Shown one piece after another: positions 60,865 to 64,000 of a stretch of DNA of 64,000 nucleotides (the stretch's first letter is position 1; every line of letters starts with the position of its first letter). The position numbers were made by a program, and so were the translations under genes. Under the pieces are notes generated by a model that saw only the letters and a program-made list of their open reading frames with translations, searched no databases and was not told where the DNA came from. Source of the stretch: Parvibaculum sp. (lineage in GTDB: Bacteria > Pseudomonadota > Alphaproteobacteria > Parvibaculales > Parvibaculaceae); NCBI RefSeq assembly GCF_030651915.1, contig NZ_JAUSBV010000010.1, positions 372,001 to 436,000 of the forward strand. The letters run 5' to 3'.

Positions 60865-62241
60865 TCAGAAAAATTCAAGGCTGACGCGGAACATCTGTTC
60901 GACCTTCTTGACCTGATCGGAACGGGCGAAAAGGACGACACGATCTCCGGCTTCAATTTCAGTGCCGCCGCGCGGAATGATGACCTCGCCATCGCGGATT
61001 ACGGCGCCAACCAGGATGCCATCAGGCAATTTGACCTCGCGCAATGGCTGGCCAACCAGCGTTGACGTTTCCAGCGCCTCCGCCTCGATGATTTCGGCGG
61101 CGCCATCATGGACCGACTGCAAGCCGCGGATACGGCCACGGCGCACATGCTGAAGGACCGAGGACACGGTGGTGCCGCGCGGATCGATGAAGGCGTCGAT
61201 GCCGAGCGAGCGCATCAGCGGTGCGTAGGTGTTGTTGTTGATCAATGCCATGGTGCGCGAGCAGCCTTCGCGCTTGGCAACGACACACGAAAGAATGTTG
61301 GCCTGATCGCTGTTGGTCAGCGTCACCAGAATTTCGGTTTCGCCGACGCCTGCCTCCTGCAACAGTTCGGGATCAAGCCCGTCGCCATGCAGCACGATGG
61401 TGCGTTTCAGCCTGTCGGCAACATAAATGGCGCGCTCACGGTCGCTTTCGATCACCTTGACGCGAACGCCGGGGTGATTTTCCTCAAGCTCCCGGGCGAC
61501 ATAGAGGCCGATATTGCCTGCACCGACAATGATAACGCGGCGCGCGGTTTTTTCCTCATGACCGAAAATGCCGAGCGTGCGGCGCACATCGCGCACATCG
61601 GCGGCGAAATAGGCAACGTCGCCGACCAGCATCTGGTCGTCGCTCTGCGGAACAAACAACTCGCCACCGCGCACGATACCGACGACACGCGAGCGCAGGT
61701 CCGGAAACAGATCGGTGAGTTGCCGCAGCGGCGTGTTGACGATCGGGCAGTCTTCTTCCAGTGACACGCCAACGACGCTCACCTTGCCATCGGCAAAATT
61801 CAGAATGTCGAGGGCGCCGGGGACGGCAAGACGGCGCAGCACGGCCTTGCCGACTTCAAGCTCCGGCGAAATGATGACATCAATCGGCAAATGGTCCTGT
61901 GAAAACAGGTCCTGGAATCCCGGCTGCAGATAGGATTGGGCCCGAATTCGGGCAATCTTGGTCGGCAAATGAAAAAGCGAATGCGCCACCTGACAGGCAA
62001 TCATGTTGACTTCGTCATGGAACGTGACCGCAATCAACATGTCGGCCGACGCTGCACCCGCGCGCTCCAGAACGTCGGGATGCGCGCCATGACCGACAAT
62101 TGCCCGGACGTCGAGCGCATCCGAGATCTGATGGACCAGTTGTGGCGACTGATCAATGACGGTCACATCGTTCTGTTCGGCGGCGAGCTGGCGCGCGATG
62201 CCGAACCCGACCTGACCGGCGCCGCAGATGATCACTTTCAT
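60865..62241 (-). CDS. trkA: Trk potassium uptake regulator TrkA
   Basis: A 458-aa cytoplasmic regulator of Trk potassium channels with two RCK units. Each has a Rossmann NAD-binding domain, KVIICGAGQVGFGIARQL at the start and VIIVGAGNIGLYVAREL near residue 235, followed by TrkA-C domains. I choose ATG 62241; the frame runs 21 codons further upstream without family similarity. It is the usual partner of ntrX in alphaproteobacteria. Confidence 0.94.
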   Translation of the reverse strand: MKVIICGAGQVGFGIARQLAAEQNDVTVIDQSPQLVHQISDALDVRAIVGHGAHPDVLERAGAASADMLIAVTFHDEVNMIACQVAHSLFHLPTKIARIRAQSYLQPGFQDLFSQDHLPIDVIISPELEVGKAVLRRLAVPGALDILNFADGKVSVVGVSLEEDCPIVNTPLRQLTDLFPDLRSRVVGIVRGGELFVPQSDDQMLVGDVAYFAADVRDVRRTLGIFGHEEKTARRVIIVGAGNIGLYVARELEENHPGVRVKVIESDRERAIYVADRLKRTIVLHGDGLDPELLQEAGVGETEILVTLTNSDQANILSCVVAKREGCSRTMALINNNTYAPLMRSLGIDAFIDPRGTTVSSVLQHVRRGRIRGLQSVHDGAAEIIEAEALETSTLVGQPLREVKLPDGILVGAVIRDGEVIIPRGGTEIEAGDRVVLFARSDQVKKVEQMFRVSLEFF

Positions 62242-62266
62242 GGTCTTGCCTCGGTTCGCGGGAGGA

Positions 62267-63661
62267 TCATGCCGGTATGTCGATCCGGTTGGCCGCAGCG
62301 ACACCGAGAGATTTCAGCTTCCGATGCAAGGCCGAACGCTCCATGCCGATGAATGCGGCCGTGCGCGAAATGTTACCGCCAAAGCGACTGATCTGCGCGA
62401 TCAGATATTCACGTTCGAAGGTTTCTCGCGCTTCGCGCAGGGGCAATGCCATTATGTGCTCGCCGCCGGCACCGTTGACGGTCATCTGAGCTGAAGCGCC
62501 GACCTCGGCCGGCAGCATGTCCGCGGTAACGACGGCATTCGGATCGCCTGAAGTCAGAATCAGCAAACGCTCAATGTTGTTGCGCAGTTGACGGACATTG
62601 CCCGGCCAATCATGAGCCTGAAGCGCCGCCAGCGCGTCATCGGAAACCCGGCGCGGCGGAAGACCGGTGGCGTTCGAGATTTGCCCCATAAAATATTCAA
62701 CCAGCAGCGGTATGTCCTCGCGCCGCGCCGATAAGGGCGGCACGCTGATCGGGACGACATTCAGACGATGAAATAGATCTTCGCGAAGCCGGCCTTTGGC
62801 GATTTCGTCCAGAAGATCGCGGCTCGACGAAGAGACGACGCGCACATCGACCTTCACCTTCGGCCCGCCGCCAACGCGTTCAAAGGTCTGCTCGACCAGC
62901 ACACGCAGAATCTTGCTTTGCGTTTCGATCGGCATTTCGGCGACTTCGTCGAGAAACAGCGTGCCCCCATGCGCCTGTTCGAATACGCCCACCTTGCGCG
63001 GACCGGCTGCACTTTCTTCGGTGCCGAACAATTCCACTTCCATGCGCTCGGGCGCCATGTTGGCGGCATTGATGGCGACGAAGGCATTGGCGGTGCGCCG
63101 GGACCGTGCATGAAGAAGACGCGCCACGACCTCCTTGCCACATCCGGAGGGGCCGGTAATCAAAACACGGCTGCCCGTGGGCGCCACCTTGTCGATGATC
63201 TGGCGCACCTGCGCCATGGCCGGCGAAAAACCGATCAGCGTCGTGTCATCGCCAGCGCGGGCGCGCAGTTCACTGTTTTCCCGACGCAGGCGAAAAGCCT
63301 CCAGCGCGCGGCGGACAATCAGGATCAGCCGGTCGGCCTTAAAGGGCTTCTCGATAAAATCATAGGCCCCCTTCTTGATCGCGGAGACTGCCGTTTCAAT
63401 ATTACCGTGGCCGCTGATGATGACCACTGGCAAATCCGGATGACGCTCGCGGACGATGTCGAGGAGCTCAAGTCCGTCGAGCTTGCTGCCTTGCAGCCAG
63501 ATGTCGAGGATGACAAGACCGGGACGGCGTGCCTCAATGGCCGCCAGCGCGCGGTCGCTGTCGGCGGCGCTCCGGGTGTCGTAGCCTTCATCGTTCAGAA
63601 TGCCCGCAACCAGTTCGCGGATGTCACCCTCGTCGTCGACAATAAGAATATCAGACGCCAT
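62267..63661 (-). CDS. ntrX: Response regulator NtrX
   Basis: A 464-aa regulator. The receiver domain has the phosphorylated Asp in PGLVILDIWLQGSKLDG near residue 54. The AAA+ domain has GPSGCGKEVVARLLHARS and GTLFLDEVAEMP, and a Fis-type HTH forms the C terminus (NISRTAAFIGMERSALHRKLKSLG). The sigma-54 contact loop GAFTGA is missing; the stretch reads GTEESAAGPRKVG. This is known for alphaproteobacterial NtrX, which can act without sigma-54. It overlaps ntrY by 11 bases. Confidence 0.94.
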   Translation of the reverse strand: MASDILIVDDEGDIRELVAGILNDEGYDTRSAADSDRALAAIEARRPGLVILDIWLQGSKLDGLELLDIVRERHPDLPVVIISGHGNIETAVSAIKKGAYDFIEKPFKADRLILIVRRALEAFRLRRENSELRARAGDDTTLIGFSPAMAQVRQIIDKVAPTGSRVLITGPSGCGKEVVARLLHARSRRTANAFVAINAANMAPERMEVELFGTEESAAGPRKVGVFEQAHGGTLFLDEVAEMPIETQSKILRVLVEQTFERVGGGPKVKVDVRVVSSSSRDLLDEIAKGRLREDLFHRLNVVPISVPPLSARREDIPLLVEYFMGQISNATGLPPRRVSDDALAALQAHDWPGNVRQLRNNIERLLILTSGDPNAVVTADMLPAEVGASAQMTVNGAGGEHIMALPLREARETFEREYLIAQISRFGGNISRTAAFIGMERSALHRKLKSLGVAAANRIDIPA

Positions 63662-64000
63662 TCACAGCCTCTTTTTCTTCGTTCTTGCCGGTGATCCGGT
63701 CGATCGCAAATCCGCCGGTCTCATCGGGCGCCACCGTGTGGCGACGCGGAAACACCAGACGTATGCGTGCGCCTGTATCCCATTCCTCAATTCGCGGCGC
63801 ATCTTCCAGAATCAAATCGCCGCCATGCTCTTCCATCACCTTGTTGACGATCGCGAGACCGAGACCGGTACCTTTGACGCGGGTCGTCATGTAAGGCTCG
63901 GTCAGACGCGTCCGGTCGCTTTCGGGCAAGCCGCAGCCCGAGTCGGTCACCCTGATCTCGACCCGGTCGTCATCCGCCGTCAACGCTATCTGAATGCGGC
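63651..64000 (-). CDS. ntrY: Sensor kinase NtrY, C-terminal end (cut by the window edge)
   Basis: The last 116 codons of a histidine kinase. The ATP-binding domain shows the G1 box IRVTDSGCGLPESDR, the lid TRVKGTGLGLAIVNKVMEEHGG (G2), and the tail GARIRLVFPRR. The frame is open through 64000, so the gene continues outside. It is the cognate kinase of NtrX, with which it overlaps, and controls nitrogen- and redox-related genes and envelope functions in alphaproteobacteria. Confidence 0.92.
   Translation of the reverse strand, partial: RIQIALTADDDRVEIRVTDSGCGLPESDRTRLTEPYMTTRVKGTGLGLAIVNKVMEEHGGDLILEDAPRIEEWDTGARIRLVFPRRHTVAPDETGGFAIDRITGKNEEKEAVNGV

Noticed and set aside
1-64000. CRISPR arrays, insertion sequences and toxin-antitoxin pairs.
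   Set aside because: No regularly spaced repeats, no transposase and no typical toxin-antitoxin gene pair were seen on either strand.

Overview
The window looks like part of an alphaproteobacterial chromosome of high GC content. The main reasons are the block ntrY-ntrX-trkA-D-amino acid aminotransferase-hfq-hflX at 58.1-64.0 kb, the block rlpA-dac-tmk-holB-metG-tatD-MBL at 23.0-31.2 kb, an IalB-family gene, and heavy use of GTG/TTG starts with 4-base overlaps. Many acyl-CoA and lipid genes (CoA ligases, a family III CoA transferase, a wax ester synthase/DGAT, an MmgE/PrpD protein, two MFS carriers) suggest a lipid- or hydrocarbon-degrading member of the Hyphomicrobiales/Parvibaculaceae type. 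That placement is an inference; no search was possible.

Layout. 0.1-9.6 kb: acyl-CoA metabolism, a VOC protein, a nitronate monooxygenase-like protein and an orphan YejA-like binding protein. 9.6-22.8 kb: acyltransferases, hspQ, an old yellow enzyme, a CoA-ester lyase, two paralogous MFS carriers around a gamma-carbonic-anhydrase-like protein, GST, thioesterase, lipase-like hydrolase, WS/DGAT, tRNA-Ser and PrpD. 23.0-31.2 kb: cell wall and DNA replication/translation genes. 31.3-32.4 kb: two tandem paralogous small exported proteins. 32.70-43.49 kb: a provirus. 43.6-54.9 kb: rraB, two SDRs, a 2-oxoacid dehydrogenase operon that carries its own acyl carrier protein, and a phosphoribosyltransferase/hydrolase/erythromycin-esterase trio. 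55-64 kb: a GPH transporter, mazG, an IMPase, hflX, hfq, an aminotransferase, trkA, ntrX and the end of ntrY.

The main discovery is a compact 10.8-kb integrated virus that looks like a tailless, membrane-containing phage of the PM2/corticovirus type (double-jelly-roll lineage). One long leftward operon encodes early small proteins, an HUH rolling-circle Rep, a basic protein, a zinc-ribbon protein, an FtsK/HerA-type packaging ATPase, two tiny membrane proteins, a 277-aa capsid protein candidate, several single-helix membrane proteins, a GNAT-like protein, two beta-rich structural candidates (possible spike) and a membrane-anchored SleB lysin. Three rightward genes, one with a helix-turn-helix, sit at the other end. 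There is no integrase, terminase, portal or tail gene. Both ends carry a shared 17-bp motif inside a dif-like site, so the element most likely integrates with the host XerCD recombinases at the chromosome dimer-resolution site.
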